Source of the DNA: Halobacteria archaeon HArc-gm2
Lineage (GTDB): Archaea; Halobacteriota; Halobacteria; Halobacteriales; Haloarculaceae
NCBI GenBank assembly: GCA_025517465.1
Contig: JAOPKE010000006.1
Coordinates: 1 to 64,000, forward strand
Reading direction: 5' to 3'
Length of the DNA stretch: 64,000 nucleotides
Numbering within the stretch: the first letter of the stretch is position 1; the number at the start of each line of letters is the position of its first letter. Positions 17,412-25,965 of the stretch are shown here, in pieces. The notes under the pieces were generated by a model that ran no database searches, was not told the origin of the DNA, and saw only the letters and a list, made by a program, of their open reading frames with translations. The position numbers and the translations under genes were made by a program.

Positions 17412-18566
17412 ATGACACGAGACCCCTACCGGTCCGACGACGAATCGTTCCACGAACAGCAGAATCAGACCGACGCTCCCCACCATCGCCAGCAGCGGGC
17501 GGGTCAGCAACCCCGCTCGGGCAACCACCACAGGGACCAGGACGTGAGTCACCAGTCCCGTGGCGAACACCGGGAGTACGCCCCCCGCGGCGACCACGAG
17601 CAACAACAGGCCAGCGGTCGCCAGCTCGGCGAGCGACCGGGCGCCCAGCCCGGCCACGCCGACCAGCGGAGCGACCAGCCGAACCAGGGCCAGGGACAGC
17701 ACCAGTCCCGCAATCGGAGCCCCGCCCCCTACGAGGAGGCGAAACAGCATCACCACGCAAGTGGGCACCAGCAGCACCACGGCGGCAACCAGCAGCGTCA
17801 GCAGCATGGCCACCAATCCCAGCGGGCCCAACAGTCCGGGCGGCACCCCTCCCCGCAGCAGTCCCACCAGCGAGGGGGTGGTCACCAGCAGACTCGGTCC
17901 GGACACCACCAGGGACAGTCCAGTCACCAGCAGGGTGACCAGTTCCAGCGCACGTCCGAACAGCAGCCGCCGAACCAGCAATCCGGACAGCCCCAGCGTC
18001 ACCAGCAGCAGGGTCGTCAGCAACAGGGGCAACGATATCAGGGTGGTCAGCGGCTGTACACCGGCCACGAACACGGGGGCGAGAGCGATGGGCAGGTCCG
18101 AATCGCATCCGGGAACTGGCAGCAGAACCCCCAGTCCGACCGGCACCAGCGCGGCCAGGGGGGCGGGCAGGGACACCAGCAGTCTCAGCAGCACCAGCAA
18201 TCCCACCAGCCCCCCAGCCAGCAGCAGACCCACCGGGGAGGTGACGAACCCCGGAGTCGCCAGCAGGCCGACGACCCGCAGGGCGGCCAGCAACGCGGCG
18301 ACCTGAGCCACGGCCACCAGGGCCAGCACCGCGGCCACCACGGCGGGCAGCGCCAGCAACAGGGCGGCCACCGCCAGAGCGGCCACGGCCAGGGCAGTCA
18401 TCACCAGAGCGACCAGCAACGAGGTGACGAGGGGAACGTCCCGCAGGCGCGGGGCGACCGGGAGGTCGACCAGCACCCCCAGCACCTCGCAGAGGAGGGA
18501 CTGGCTCACCAGCGGCCCGGCGACCACCGCGACGACAGAGCCCGCAAGGGCGAGCGCGGGCCCTGA
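17412..18566 (+). CDS. Gln/His-rich low-complexity protein
   Basis: 384 residues dominated by Gln, His, Gly, Arg and Ser, with almost no hydrophobic residues. It starts 60 bp after the CBS gene with MTRDPYRSDDE. Codon choice (GC-rich third positions, CAG with some CAA) supports translation in this frame. The opposite strand has a long hydrophobic open frame that is only the mirror of this composition. The last ~40 residues are more ordinary and charged. No known domain. High His content could allow metal binding. Likely a disordered scaffold; part of the Gln-rich set in this window. Confidence 0.65.
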   Translation: MTRDPYRSDDESFHEQQNQTDAPHHRQQRAGQQPRSGNHHRDQDVSHQSRGEHREYAPRGDHEQQQASGRQLGERPGAQPGHADQRSDQPNQGQGQHQSRNRSPAPYEEAKQHHHASGHQQHHGGNQQRQQHGHQSQRAQQSGRHPSPQQSHQRGGGHQQTRSGHHQGQSSHQQGDQFQRTSEQQPPNQQSGQPQRHQQQGRQQQGQRYQGGQRLYTGHEHGGESDGQVRIASGNWQQNPQSDRHQRGQGGGQGHQQSQQHQQSHQPPSQQQTHRGGDEPRSRQQADDPQGGQQRGDLSHGHQGQHRGHHGGQRQQQGGHRQSGHGQGSHHQSDQQRGDEGNVPQARGDREVDQHPQHLAEEGLAHQRPGDHRDDRARKGERGP

Positions 18567-18605
18567 GGACCGGCGACGAGTCCCGCCTGAAACCCGTTTC
18601 TCTCC

Positions 18606-19154
18606 CTACGTTCCCGCCAGCTCGGCGACCCGTTCGAGGTCCGCCGCCAGCCCCGCCTTCACGCTGTCGTCGTAGAACGTCGCGGCGGGGTGGTACGTCG
18701 GGACCACGACGTAGCCGTCCCGCTCGTAGGTCTCGTCACGGAGGTCCGAGATGGGGGCGTCCCGCTCGACGATCTCGCGGCTGGCGAACGCGCCCAGCGG
18801 GGCGACGACCGCGGGGTCGATCGCCTCGATCTCGGCCCACAGCACCGGACGCCAGGCCTCGATTTCGCCGCTGGTCGGGTCGCGATTCTCCGGCGGGCGC
18901 ACCTTTACGAGGTTCGTGACGTACACCTGCTCCCGCTCGATGCCGACGTCTTCCAGCAGCGAGTCCAGCACGCGGCCGGCGTTGCCCACGAAGGGTTCGC
19001 CCTGCTCGACCTCACTGGTGCCGGGTGCTTCGCCCACGAAGACGACGTCCGCGTCCGCCGGGCCCACGCCGCCGACGAACCGCTCCCGGTCGAACAGGTC
19101 GTCGGGAATCTCCGCTAGCTCTGCTTCGAACCGCTCCCGAATGTCGAGTGGCAT
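18606..19154 (-). CDS. Family 4-type uracil-DNA glycosylase lacking Fe-S cysteines
   Basis: 182 residues. The motifs of family 4 uracil-DNA glycosylases are present: FVGEAPGTSEVEQGEPFVG with the uracil pocket, VTNLVKVRPPENRDPT, VAPLGAFASREI and the final VPTYHPAAT motif. Usual family 4 enzymes bind a 4Fe-4S cluster with four cysteines; this protein contains no cysteine at all. The two visible positions in the middle are Val (KVRPP) and Trp (AWRPV). Excision of uracil from DNA is likely, but the fold must be stabilised otherwise. The gene is monocistronic by spacing. Confidence 0.85.
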   Translation of the reverse strand: MPLDIRERFEAELAEIPDDLFDRERFVGGVGPADADVVFVGEAPGTSEVEQGEPFVGNAGRVLDSLLEDVGIEREQVYVTNLVKVRPPENRDPTSGEIEAWRPVLWAEIEAIDPAVVAPLGAFASREIVERDAPISDLRDETYERDGYVVVPTYHPAATFYDDSVKAGLAADLERVAELAGT

Positions 19155-19275
19155 GGCCGTTCACCTCGGGATTGGGTCGCGCCGGGCTACGGTCTTTCGC
19201 CGGGACGGCGGACGAGATCCTCGCCCCCTGCGGGTCTGGGAACAGGTCTTTCCGTCCAGTGGTCCAACTTCGGGT

Positions 19276-19683
19276 ATGAGTAACGACGGGAGCGGTGGCT
19301 ACGACCCCGACCACGAGCGCGTCCAGGACAGCGCGAACGAGCGGCGCCGCGACCGGACCGAGACCGTCGAGGACATGCTCGGCGACGTCGGCATGCTCGA
19401 GGAGTCGAAGTACCCGGCGACGAGCGAGGAACTGGCCGTCGAGTACGCAGACCAGGAACTCGACCTGGTCAACGAGACGGAGTCGCTGGGCTCGGTCTTC
19501 GACCGCCTCGTCGACGAGCGCTTCGAGTCACCGGACGAGGCCCGTGAGGCCGTGCTCAACGAGCTGACCGGCGAGGCGGCCGGCGACGAGGAGTACAACG
19601 ACGAGCGGGCGGTCGACGCGCTGGACGACGACGAGGCCGAACCGCTCGGAACCGGGGAAGCGGGCGAAGAGCGACGACAGTAG
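19276..19683 (+). CDS. DUF5789 family haloarchaeal protein
   Basis: 135 residues from MSNDGSGGYD. The DUF5789 pattern is clear: YPATSEELAVEYADQELDL, then NETESLGSVFDRL, FESPDEAREAVLNEL and GDEEYNDER. It is very acidic and small, with a disordered first third. A second member is at 31083-31427. Function unknown; the family is restricted to haloarchaea to my knowledge. It is divergent from the glycosylase gene and convergent with the next small zinc-ribbon gene. Confidence 0.85.
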   Translation: MSNDGSGGYDPDHERVQDSANERRRDRTETVEDMLGDVGMLEESKYPATSEELAVEYADQELDLVNETESLGSVFDRLVDERFESPDEAREAVLNELTGEAAGDEEYNDERAVDALDDDEAEPLGTGEAGEERRQ

Positions 19684-19701
19684 CCGGCGTCGGTCGCCCC
19701 G

Positions 19702-19959
19702 TCACGCCGCCCAGACCAGTTCGAGCGATAGCTTCGCGCCACAGCCCCCTTGCTGGAGCTGTTCGTCCTCGGACTCGACCTCGGCGGCGTCGTCGTCGAG
19801 GACGCCGGTACAGCGCCCCTCCTCGACGATGCTGACGAGGGTGTTGGTCGCGCCGCACTGGGGACAGTCGATGGACGGGCCGCCGTCCCCTTCGTGGATG
19901 GCGTCGGGTTCGAGCATCATTCTGGCCGCGTCGCTCTTGTCGGGGGATGACTCTGCCAT
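19702..19959 (-). CDS. Small zinc-ribbon protein
   Basis: 85 residues. A zinc-ribbon-like layout is visible, with CPQCGATN near residue 32, then GRCTG and GGCGAKLSLELVW. The middle is acidic. Such small Cys-rich proteins are numerous in haloarchaea and mostly uncharacterised. The gene is divergent from the acetyltransferase gene with an 83-bp gap and convergent with the DUF5789 gene with an 18-bp gap. Confidence 0.7.
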   Translation of the reverse strand: MAESSPDKSDAARMMLEPDAIHEGDGGPSIDCPQCGATNTLVSIVEEGRCTGVLDDDAAEVESEDEQLQQGGCGAKLSLELVWAA

Positions 19960-20042
19960 TGTCTCACCCGTGACGTGGAGCGGCGCGCCGATAAACCTCC
20001 CGGCGTGGCAACCAATTTATAACTGGAGAGTGAACATATCCC

Positions 20043-20798
20043 ATGGAAATCCGCACCGCAACGGGGAACGACGACGAGGACATCGCGCAGGCCGCCCGCG
20101 CCTCGCTCTCGGAGTCCTACAGCCACTTCGTCGACGAGGAGACCATCGACGAGATGGTCGAGCAGTGGTACGCATCCGAGCGCATCAGGGAGCTCCTCGA
20201 CGACGACCACGTGGTCTTCGACGTCGTCGAGGTGGACGACGAGGTCGTCGGGTTCGCCCAGGGCGCCACCGTCGAGACGGAGCCGGTCGTCGGCGAGATC
20301 CACTGGCTCCACGTCGTCCCGGGCGAGCGCGAGGAGGGGATCGGCGTCCAGCTCCTCGGTCACGTCCAGGAGACGTTCGAAGACAGCGAGGCCGCCGTCC
20401 TCCGCGGGCTCGTCCTCGAAGGGAACGAGGCGGGGACGGGGTTCTACACCGACCACGGCTTCGAACGTGCAGAGGCGACGACGATCGAGATCGGCGACCA
20501 GGAGTTCGACGAGGTCGTCTTCGAGAAACAGCTGGACGACGAACCCACCGAGCAGGTACTCGAAGGGGTCGCCGGCCCGGACGACCGGGAGCTGTTCGTC
20601 AACTTCAGCGAGGGTGAGCGCGGCCTCCGCGCGCCGTTCTACCCCGTCTTCGGGACCCGGAAACTGAGCGAGCGCTACGGCTGGTTCTGCGGCGACTGCG
20701 ACTCCATCGACAACACGATGGACTCGATGGGCCGCATCGTCTGTAACAACTGCGGCAACAAGCGGAAGGCGACCCGGTGGGACGCCTCCTACCTCTGA
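20043..20798 (+). CDS. GNAT acetyltransferase with C-terminal DUF5816-like zinc ribbon
   Basis: 251 residues. The N-terminal ~155 residues form a GNAT fold: IRTATGNDDEDIAQAA, then IHWLHVVPGEREEGIGVQLL (acetyl-CoA pyrophosphate loop) and GTGFYTDHGF. The C-terminal ~70 residues match a separate haloarchaeal zinc-ribbon module, with RAPFYPVFG, WFCGDCDSIDNTMDSMGRI and CNNCGNKRKATRWDASYL. This is a two-domain fusion; the ribbon probably recognises protein or nucleic-acid substrate. Acetyl acceptor unknown. A TATA-like AATTTATAAC lies near 20014-20023, about 20 nt upstream of the ATG. Confidence 0.85.
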   Translation: MEIRTATGNDDEDIAQAARASLSESYSHFVDEETIDEMVEQWYASERIRELLDDDHVVFDVVEVDDEVVGFAQGATVETEPVVGEIHWLHVVPGEREEGIGVQLLGHVQETFEDSEAAVLRGLVLEGNEAGTGFYTDHGFERAEATTIEIGDQEFDEVVFEKQLDDEPTEQVLEGVAGPDDRELFVNFSEGERGLRAPFYPVFGTRKLSERYGWFCGDCDSIDNTMDSMGRIVCNNCGNKRKATRWDASYL

Positions 20799-20937
20799 CC
20801 GGGCGGCGATCTTTCCCGACCGCCGTCAGTGGTCGTCGGCACTCGTCGGTGCTCCCCGTTCGTCCCCGCTCGTCCCCGTTCGTCCCCGACACGGCAGCGG
20901 AACAAGCGTTTAGGGCGAGACGCCCGTAGCTGGAGTG

Positions 20938-21519
20938 ATGGCACGGTTGCGCGGACTCGTCGAGTCTCGCTCGCTGAACGCCGCCGTCACCTGGACGCTC
21001 GTCGGCGTGCTCGTCGCCGGCACGCTCGCGAGTCTGGCCGTCGGTGATCTCCTCTGGGCCGTCTTCGGCGCCACCGTCGTCGCGGTCGCGCTCGTCCCGA
21101 CCGTGCTCCGGTGGGACGCGACCGTGCTCGTCGCCTGGGAGCCGCTCGCGCTCGCAGCGGTCCCGCTCGTCGCCCAGTGGGCCGGGCTGTTCGTCACGCC
21201 GCTGACGTACCTCTCGGTGGCGGCGCTGGCGCTGCTGGTGGCCGTCGAGATCGATTCGTTCTCCGCGACGGAGATGCCGCCCTGGTTCGCGGTGCTGTTC
21301 GTCGTCCTGACGACGCTGACCGTCGCCGGGCTCTGGGGGATCCTCCAGTACTTCTCCGACGTGCTCCTCGAGACGTCGTTCCTCGCCGGCCGAGTCGCCC
21401 TGATGTGGGAACTCGTCGGCGCGACGGGCGCCGGGGTCGCCGCGGGCGTCCTCTTCCACCTCTACTTCCAGCGCTACGGGTCGATCAGCGGGACCCCGGC
21501 GGAGGTGGGCGGTTCGTGA
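20938..21519 (+). CDS. Integral membrane protein, partner of DUF2238-like gene
   Basis: 193 residues from the ATG at 20938 (a GTG immediately precedes it). Five or six hydrophobic segments cover most of the chain, with short charged loops. I do not recognise a family with certainty. Its stop overlaps the GTG start of the next membrane gene (GTGA), so the two are probably translationally coupled and may form one complex. Confidence 0.75.
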   Translation: MARLRGLVESRSLNAAVTWTLVGVLVAGTLASLAVGDLLWAVFGATVVAVALVPTVLRWDATVLVAWEPLALAAVPLVAQWAGLFVTPLTYLSVAALALLVAVEIDSFSATEMPPWFAVLFVVLTTLTVAGLWGILQYFSDVLLETSFLAGRVALMWELVGATGAGVAAGVLFHLYFQRYGSISGTPAEVGGS

Positions 21520-22184
21520 CGGAGCTCGACCTGGGTCGGGCCCTTCGACTGGCGACGTACGCGATGCAGCTGGCGCTCGGTGCCATCACGGCCTACGCCG
21601 TCCTGCAGGTGAGCGCCGGAATGCTGGCCAACGCCGGCCTCCCGTTCCTGATCGCGCTCTTTCCGCTGTACGTTCGCTACCGGTACGACAACCAGCTCAG
21701 CCCGGTGCTGTCGCTGTGGATCGTCACGGCGGCGTTCCTGCACGCCGTCGGGATGCTCGGCCTCTACCGGACGTTCGGCTGGTACGATCAAATCGCACAC
21801 GGTGTGTCCGGAGCGGTGGTGGCGGGGGTCGGCTACGCCCTCGTCCGGGTGATCGAGAACGAGTACGACAGCGTCGAGATTCCACCGAACCTCCGGTTCG
21901 TCTTCATCGTCGTCTTCGCCGGCGCGCTCGGCGTGATATGGGAGGTCGCCGAGTTCACGCTCAGTGAACTCGCGGTGGTCTTCGGCGGCAAGCCGCTACT
22001 GGCCCAGTTCGGCCTCGGCGACGTCGTCCTGGACATGCTGTTCAGCATCGCCGGCGCCGTCCTCGTCGCCATCTGGGGGACGCGTTACTTCGACGGCCTG
22101 CGGTCGGTAGTGGACCGCCACGTCGACGGGACCGGGGAACGTGCTGCGGACCGCGACGACAGCGCGGACCGTCCCGCCGACTAG
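21516..22184 (+). CDS. DUF2238/YjdF-like membrane protein
   Basis: 222 residues with a GTG start at 21516 overlapping the previous stop by four bases; no nearby ATG fits as well. About six membrane segments are present. FGWYDQIAHGVSGAVVAG and VIWEVAEFTLSE match the conserved His/Asp and Glu region of the DUF2238/YjdF family. Function unknown. Its 3' end overlaps the stop of otsB on the opposite strand by a few bases. Confidence 0.8.
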   Translation: MTELDLGRALRLATYAMQLALGAITAYAVLQVSAGMLANAGLPFLIALFPLYVRYRYDNQLSPVLSLWIVTAAFLHAVGMLGLYRTFGWYDQIAHGVSGAVVAGVGYALVRVIENEYDSVEIPPNLRFVFIVVFAGALGVIWEVAEFTLSELAVVFGGKPLLAQFGLGDVVLDMLFSIAGAVLVAIWGTRYFDGLRSVVDRHVDGTGERAADRDDSADRPAD

Positions 22185-23002
22185 TCCGACGACACCTCGT
22201 CCGCGACGAGTTCGAGGAAGTCGGCGACCCCGTCCTGGTCCGGAACGCGTACCGACGCCGCGGTATCGGGAGTGTCGCCGACTGCCACGCCGAGTCCCTG
22301 GGGTTCGACGACCTCGAAGGCGTCCTCGTCGGTCGTGTCGTCGCCGACGTAGACGACGTCCCAGTCGTCGGGGACGTCCTCGGCGAGCAACTCGACGACG
22401 CGGCCCTTGTCCCAGTCGACGCGGGGGCGTATCTCGCGGATCTGCTTGCCCGCGAGCACCTCGAACGGCTCGCCGGGGGCGTCCATCCGTGCCGCGACGT
22501 CGGCCACGCTCGCGTCGACGGCGTCGACGACCTCCGGGACGCGCTCCTCGGGGACCTGCCGGTAGTGGACCGTCGCGGTGACGCCCTTGTGCTCGACGTG
22601 GGTGCCGGGGATCGACTCCGTCGCCGCTTCGATTTCGGCGCAGACGTCGTCGATGGCGTCGCGCTGCTCGTCCGCCTCCGGGACGATCTCCGTCTGGTCG
22701 CGTCGCTTGAGTTCGAGGCCGTGGTTGCCCGCGTAGACGACGCCGTCGACGTCGACGCGGCCCTGCAGGTCGTCGATGGCCCGGCCGCTGATCACCGCGA
22801 CGTCGACGGACGGATCCCGGACGAGTCTGCCCACGACGGATCTGCAGTCGGGCGCCATCGCGGCTTCGTCCGGCTGATCGACGATGGGCGCCAGCGTCCC
22901 GTCGAAGTCCAGGCAGAGCAGGGCACCGGCCGCGTCGACGAAGCGGTCGTGGAGGGTAGTGCGGCGGTCCTCGACAGTCGGCGGCGGGCTAGACGCTCGC
23001 AT
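22181..23002 (-). CDS. otsB: Trehalose-6-phosphate phosphatase
   Basis: 273 residues of the HAD superfamily. Motif I is LCLDFDGTLAPI (nucleophile Asp), followed by VISGRA, the cap-region YAGNHGLEL, and late motifs DWDKGRVVELL and VYVGDDTTDEDAF with metal-binding acids. It removes phosphate from trehalose-6-phosphate made by the adjacent OtsA, yielding trehalose, a compatible solute and stress protectant. Its start overlaps the end of otsA by 14 bp, so translation is probably coupled. Confidence 0.93.
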   Translation of the reverse strand: MRASSPPPTVEDRRTTLHDRFVDAAGALLCLDFDGTLAPIVDQPDEAAMAPDCRSVVGRLVRDPSVDVAVISGRAIDDLQGRVDVDGVVYAGNHGLELKRRDQTEIVPEADEQRDAIDDVCAEIEAATESIPGTHVEHKGVTATVHYRQVPEERVPEVVDAVDASVADVAARMDAPGEPFEVLAGKQIREIRPRVDWDKGRVVELLAEDVPDDWDVVYVGDDTTDEDAFEVVEPQGLGVAVGDTPDTAASVRVPDQDGVADFLELVADEVSSD

Positions 23003-24530
23003 GGTGCTGGTCCTGCGGGGTCGGCTCGCGGAGCGCCTCGACGGTCGCGAAGATAGTGCGGATCCACGTGGAGATGTCGTTCGTCGCGACGTGGCGCCGG
23101 AGCGCGTCCATCCGGGGGCGACGTTCCTCCCGGGGCATGGCCAGCGCCTCGTCGATAGTCTCCTTGAACGCCGTCGTGTCGTGGGGGTTGATCGACATGA
23201 CCCACTCGTGGAGTTCGTCGTGGGCGCCGGCCTGGTCGCTGAGGACGAGCACGCCGTCGTCGTCCTGCTGGGCGGCGACGTACTCCTGGCAGACGAGGTT
23301 CATCCCGTCCCGGATCGGGCTGACGATGGCGACGTCGGCGAAGCGGTAGAGCGCGTACAGCGCCTCGTCCGCCAGGTAGTCGGTCGTGTAGACGATGGGC
23401 TGCCAGTCGTCGGTGCCGAAGCGCTCGTTGACGTCCGCGACGGCGTCCTCGACCCGCTGCTGGTAGTCGTCGTAGGCCGTGATCTGCGAGCGCGTCTCGG
23501 TGCCGACCTGGACGTAGGTGAACGACTCGCGCCACTGCGAGGAGCTCTCCCAGAGGCGTTCGAGCGCCTCGATCCGCTGGGGGATCCCCTTCGTGTAGTC
23601 GAGGCGGTCGACGCCGACCCCGACCTTCATTCCATCGTCGATGCCGTGGGTGTCCCTGAAGTCACGCCAGAATTTCTCGGCCCCGGGGCGCTTGGCCTGG
23701 CGGTTGATGTCGTCGGCGGGGACGCCCATCGGGAACGCACGAACCGTCGTCACGGACTGCTCGTGGACGACGCGCCGATTCTCCCAGTCGACGTGGGCCT
23801 CCGGGAGCGCCGCCGAGACACAGCGCAGGAAGTTGTCGCAGTACCGCGGGACGTGGAACCCGACGAGGTCGTTGCCGAGCATCCCGCGGAGAATCTCGCG
23901 GCCGTGCGGACAGGCGCGGAACACGTCCCACGACGGCCACGGGATGTGCCAGGTGTGGATGCAGAACGCGCCCTCGGGGATGCGGTCCTGGACCATCTCC
24001 GCGGCGAGGCCGAGGTGGTAGTCGTGGAACCAGACGGCCGACTGGGCGTCGGCGGCGTCGACCACCGCGTCGGCGAAGCGCTCGTTGACGCCCTGGTAGT
24101 GGTCCCAGAACCGGGCGTTGCCGTCGACGTTGGTCAGCGCGGAGTGGCAGATGGGCCACAGCACGCGGTTGCTGAAGCCGTAGTAGTAGTTGTCGACCTG
24201 CTCGTCGGTGAGCCAGAGCCGTTCGAGGGTGTACTGCCCGTCGCTCTCCCCCGGCGGGACCGTGACTCGCCCGCCGTCGTCGACGACGGCGGCGTCCGCG
24301 TCGCCGTCGCCCCAGGCGATCCAGGTGCCGTTCACCTGCCGCATGACCGCGTCGAGACCGGCCGTCAGCCCGCCGGTCGGGGCGTCGACTGTTATCCCGT
24401 CGCCGTCGTCGTAGGAGTGGCGATAGGGCTGGCGATTCGAGAGAACGAGAAGTTCCTCGCCCGGGACGCCGGGCGTGGGCCGGGTCGAACCGCGGTCGAC
24501 CGACCCCTCCGAGAGATGTGACTTCTCCAT
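22989..24530 (-). CDS. otsA: Trehalose-6-phosphate synthase
   Basis: 513 residues from MEKSHLSEGS; upstream in-frame codons are basic and unlike coding sequence. GT20 signatures are present: LLVLSNRQPY with the TGGLTAGLD loop, WFHDYHLGLA, VGVDRLDYTKGIPQRIEAL, and SPIRDGMNLVCQEYVA with the sugar-nucleotide site. It transfers glucose from a nucleotide sugar (UDP- or GDP-glucose, not decidable here) to glucose-6-phosphate. First gene of the otsA-otsB operon; likely induced by osmotic or other stress in line with its neighbours. Confidence 0.94.
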   Translation of the reverse strand: MEKSHLSEGSVDRGSTRPTPGVPGEELLVLSNRQPYRHSYDDGDGITVDAPTGGLTAGLDAVMRQVNGTWIAWGDGDADAAVVDDGGRVTVPPGESDGQYTLERLWLTDEQVDNYYYGFSNRVLWPICHSALTNVDGNARFWDHYQGVNERFADAVVDAADAQSAVWFHDYHLGLAAEMVQDRIPEGAFCIHTWHIPWPSWDVFRACPHGREILRGMLGNDLVGFHVPRYCDNFLRCVSAALPEAHVDWENRRVVHEQSVTTVRAFPMGVPADDINRQAKRPGAEKFWRDFRDTHGIDDGMKVGVGVDRLDYTKGIPQRIEALERLWESSSQWRESFTYVQVGTETRSQITAYDDYQQRVEDAVADVNERFGTDDWQPIVYTTDYLADEALYALYRFADVAIVSPIRDGMNLVCQEYVAAQQDDDGVLVLSDQAGAHDELHEWVMSINPHDTTAFKETIDEALAMPREERRPRMDALRRHVATNDISTWIRTIFATVEALREPTPQDQHHASV

Positions 24531-24737
24531 AGCGGCTACACCATGGTACCTCCTCGACCCAGGTAGACCCCGCCCCTGCACACGCGGGGCATTTAATACG
24601 GGGACGACAGCGAACCGCCAGACGGGAGCGGTGCGGAGAGCCACAGAGACGGCGTCCCGCCGCCCGCTGTGTGTCCTTCAAGCGCATGCACTCGCAAGCG
24701 ACAGGGGTTACCTGTTTCGTGACCAACACGTACCCGT

Positions 24738-24839
24738 ATGCCAGTCAACTCTGGCGCGAACGGTGCGGACGAGGCACTGAGCAGCGAGCGCCGGCGGTCG
24801 AGCCCGCCAGACCGCGCCGACGACGCGGAGGTGGTCTGA
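24738..24839 (+). CDS. Candidate 33-residue protein upstream of the DUF1328 gene
   Basis: ATG at 24738, 33 codons and a TGA at 24837-24839, one base before the ATG of the DUF1328 gene. Codon use is typical for the genome and the peptide is acidic/Arg-rich ([14 protein letters not shown]). It may be a small protein or a leader ORF coupled to the next gene. No homology can be judged by eye. Confidence 0.4.
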   Translation: MPVNSGANGADEALSSERRRSSPPDRADDAEVV

Positions 24840-24840
24840 G

Positions 24841-25035
24841 ATGTACGCGACGCTGACAGACCTGGCCCTGCAACTCGGCGGCGGTGACTTCCTCACGTGG
24901 GCGATCGCCTTCTTCGTCCTCGCCATCGTCGCCGCGGCCCTCGGGATGGGCGGCGTCGCCGGGATCTCCATGGACATCGCGAAGATACTCGTCGTGGTGT
25001 TCCTGATCCTGGCAGTGATCGCCTTCGTCCTCTAG
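24841..25035 (+). CDS. DUF1328 small membrane protein
   Basis: 64 residues with two hydrophobic segments and the DUF1328 sequence [19 protein letters not shown] then [19 protein letters not shown]. Bacterial relatives (YtjA type) are small inner-membrane proteins often found with stress genes; function unknown. It is divergent from otsA and follows a candidate 33-codon ORF by one base. Confidence 0.85.
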   Translation: MYATLTDLALQLGGGDFLTWAIAFFVLAIVAAALGMGGVAGISMDIAKILVVVFLILAVIAFVL

Positions 25036-25117
25036 CCGGCCGCACTGTTTCCCCGCTAGCCGACGGGCGAACTGCCTGCAGTATATTACCCCGACGTCCG
25101 TACAGTTCGGTAGCCGG

Positions 25118-25786
25118 ATGAGCACTATCGTCGAGGCGTCAGTCCCGACCGAACAGTTCGCACTGCAGGAGACGTGTCGGCGACTCCCCGACGCCGTCTT
25201 CGAGGCCGTCCGGGTAGTGACCGACGGCACCGACGAGGTGATGCCGCTGGTGTGGGGCTCCGGCGCCGACCGGGGAACGCTCACCGAGACCCTCGCCGAG
25301 GACCCGAGCGTCGACGGAGTCTCCGTGTGCACGCAGGTCCACGAAGCCTCGCTCTACCGACTGACGTGGACGACGCGAGTGCCGGTCGTGACCGGGCTGC
25401 TCGTCGCCGGCCGGGGCGTGATTCTCGGCGCGCAAGCACAGGGCGGCACCTGGACGTTCCGGCTCCTCTTCCCCCAGCGAGACGCGGTCGCGGCCATCGT
25501 CGAGTCCTGTGACCGGTACGGCGTCGACGCGCGGATCGAACGGATCTACCCGATGACGGAGTCCTCGCGTGCCGGCCAGTCAGATCTGACGGAGCACCAG
25601 CTCCAGACGGTCGAAGTCGCGCTCGAACGGGGGTACTACGACGTCCCCCGGGGGACGACGCTCACGGAACTGGCCGAGGAGCTCGACGTCTCACACCAGG
25701 CGCTCTCCGAGCGATTGCGTCGCGGCCACCGACGGCTGGTGGCGGCCACGCTCGGCGCGCACCTCGACCGCGAATCGCGCCCCTGA
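25118..25786 (+). CDS. Bat-type HTH_10 transcriptional regulator (paralog)
   Basis: 222 residues. The architecture is the same as the regulator at 9147-9848: an N-terminal input domain starting MSTIVEASVPTEQFAL, then a C-terminal HTH_10 with ERGYYDVPRG and LAEELDVSHQALSERLRRG. A TATA-like GTATATTA about 29 nt before the ATG (near 25081-25088) fits a leaderless start. The two paralogs probably arose by duplication. The TGA stop is immediately followed by an inverted-repeat element at 25787. Confidence 0.88.
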   Translation: MSTIVEASVPTEQFALQETCRRLPDAVFEAVRVVTDGTDEVMPLVWGSGADRGTLTETLAEDPSVDGVSVCTQVHEASLYRLTWTTRVPVVTGLLVAGRGVILGAQAQGGTWTFRLLFPQRDAVAAIVESCDRYGVDARIERIYPMTESSRAGQSDLTEHQLQTVEVALERGYYDVPRGTTLTELAEELDVSHQALSERLRRGHRRLVAATLGAHLDRESRP

Positions 25787-25923
25787 TAGTGGTGGTTGTA
25801 ATCCCGTACCGGCGTCCTGTCGAGCGCAGTGAGACAGGGCTGGACGGACGAGCAGCGCGAGTCCGTCGGCGTTCGTCGCGGCCGGCGCCGCCGAACGCCG
25901 GTGAAAAGTTACAACCACCACTA
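25787..25923. mobile_element. MITE-like inverted-repeat element, copy 1
   Basis: Perfect 15-bp terminal inverted repeats, tagtggtggttgtaa at 25787-25801 and its complement at 25909-25923. Its right end, read inward, continues as cttttcaccggcgttcg and matches the left end of the element at 50369-50448. The interior folds further (CCTGTC/GACAGG). No obvious target duplication. Both copies begin on the base after a TGA stop and lie between convergent genes, so a bidirectional terminator role is possible. Confidence 0.65.
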
Positions 25924-25965
25924 CGAATCGCTGTCGCGTCCGGGTCGTCGCCGTGTCGCTGCCCG

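Noticed and set aside
16413-18527. Long minus-strand open frame (704 codons), Leu/Val/Ala-rich
   Set aside because: It is the complement of the CBS gene end and the Gln/His-rich gene; CAG/CAC codons read backwards give Leu/Val. The plus-strand frame has the expected codon use and a sensible start.
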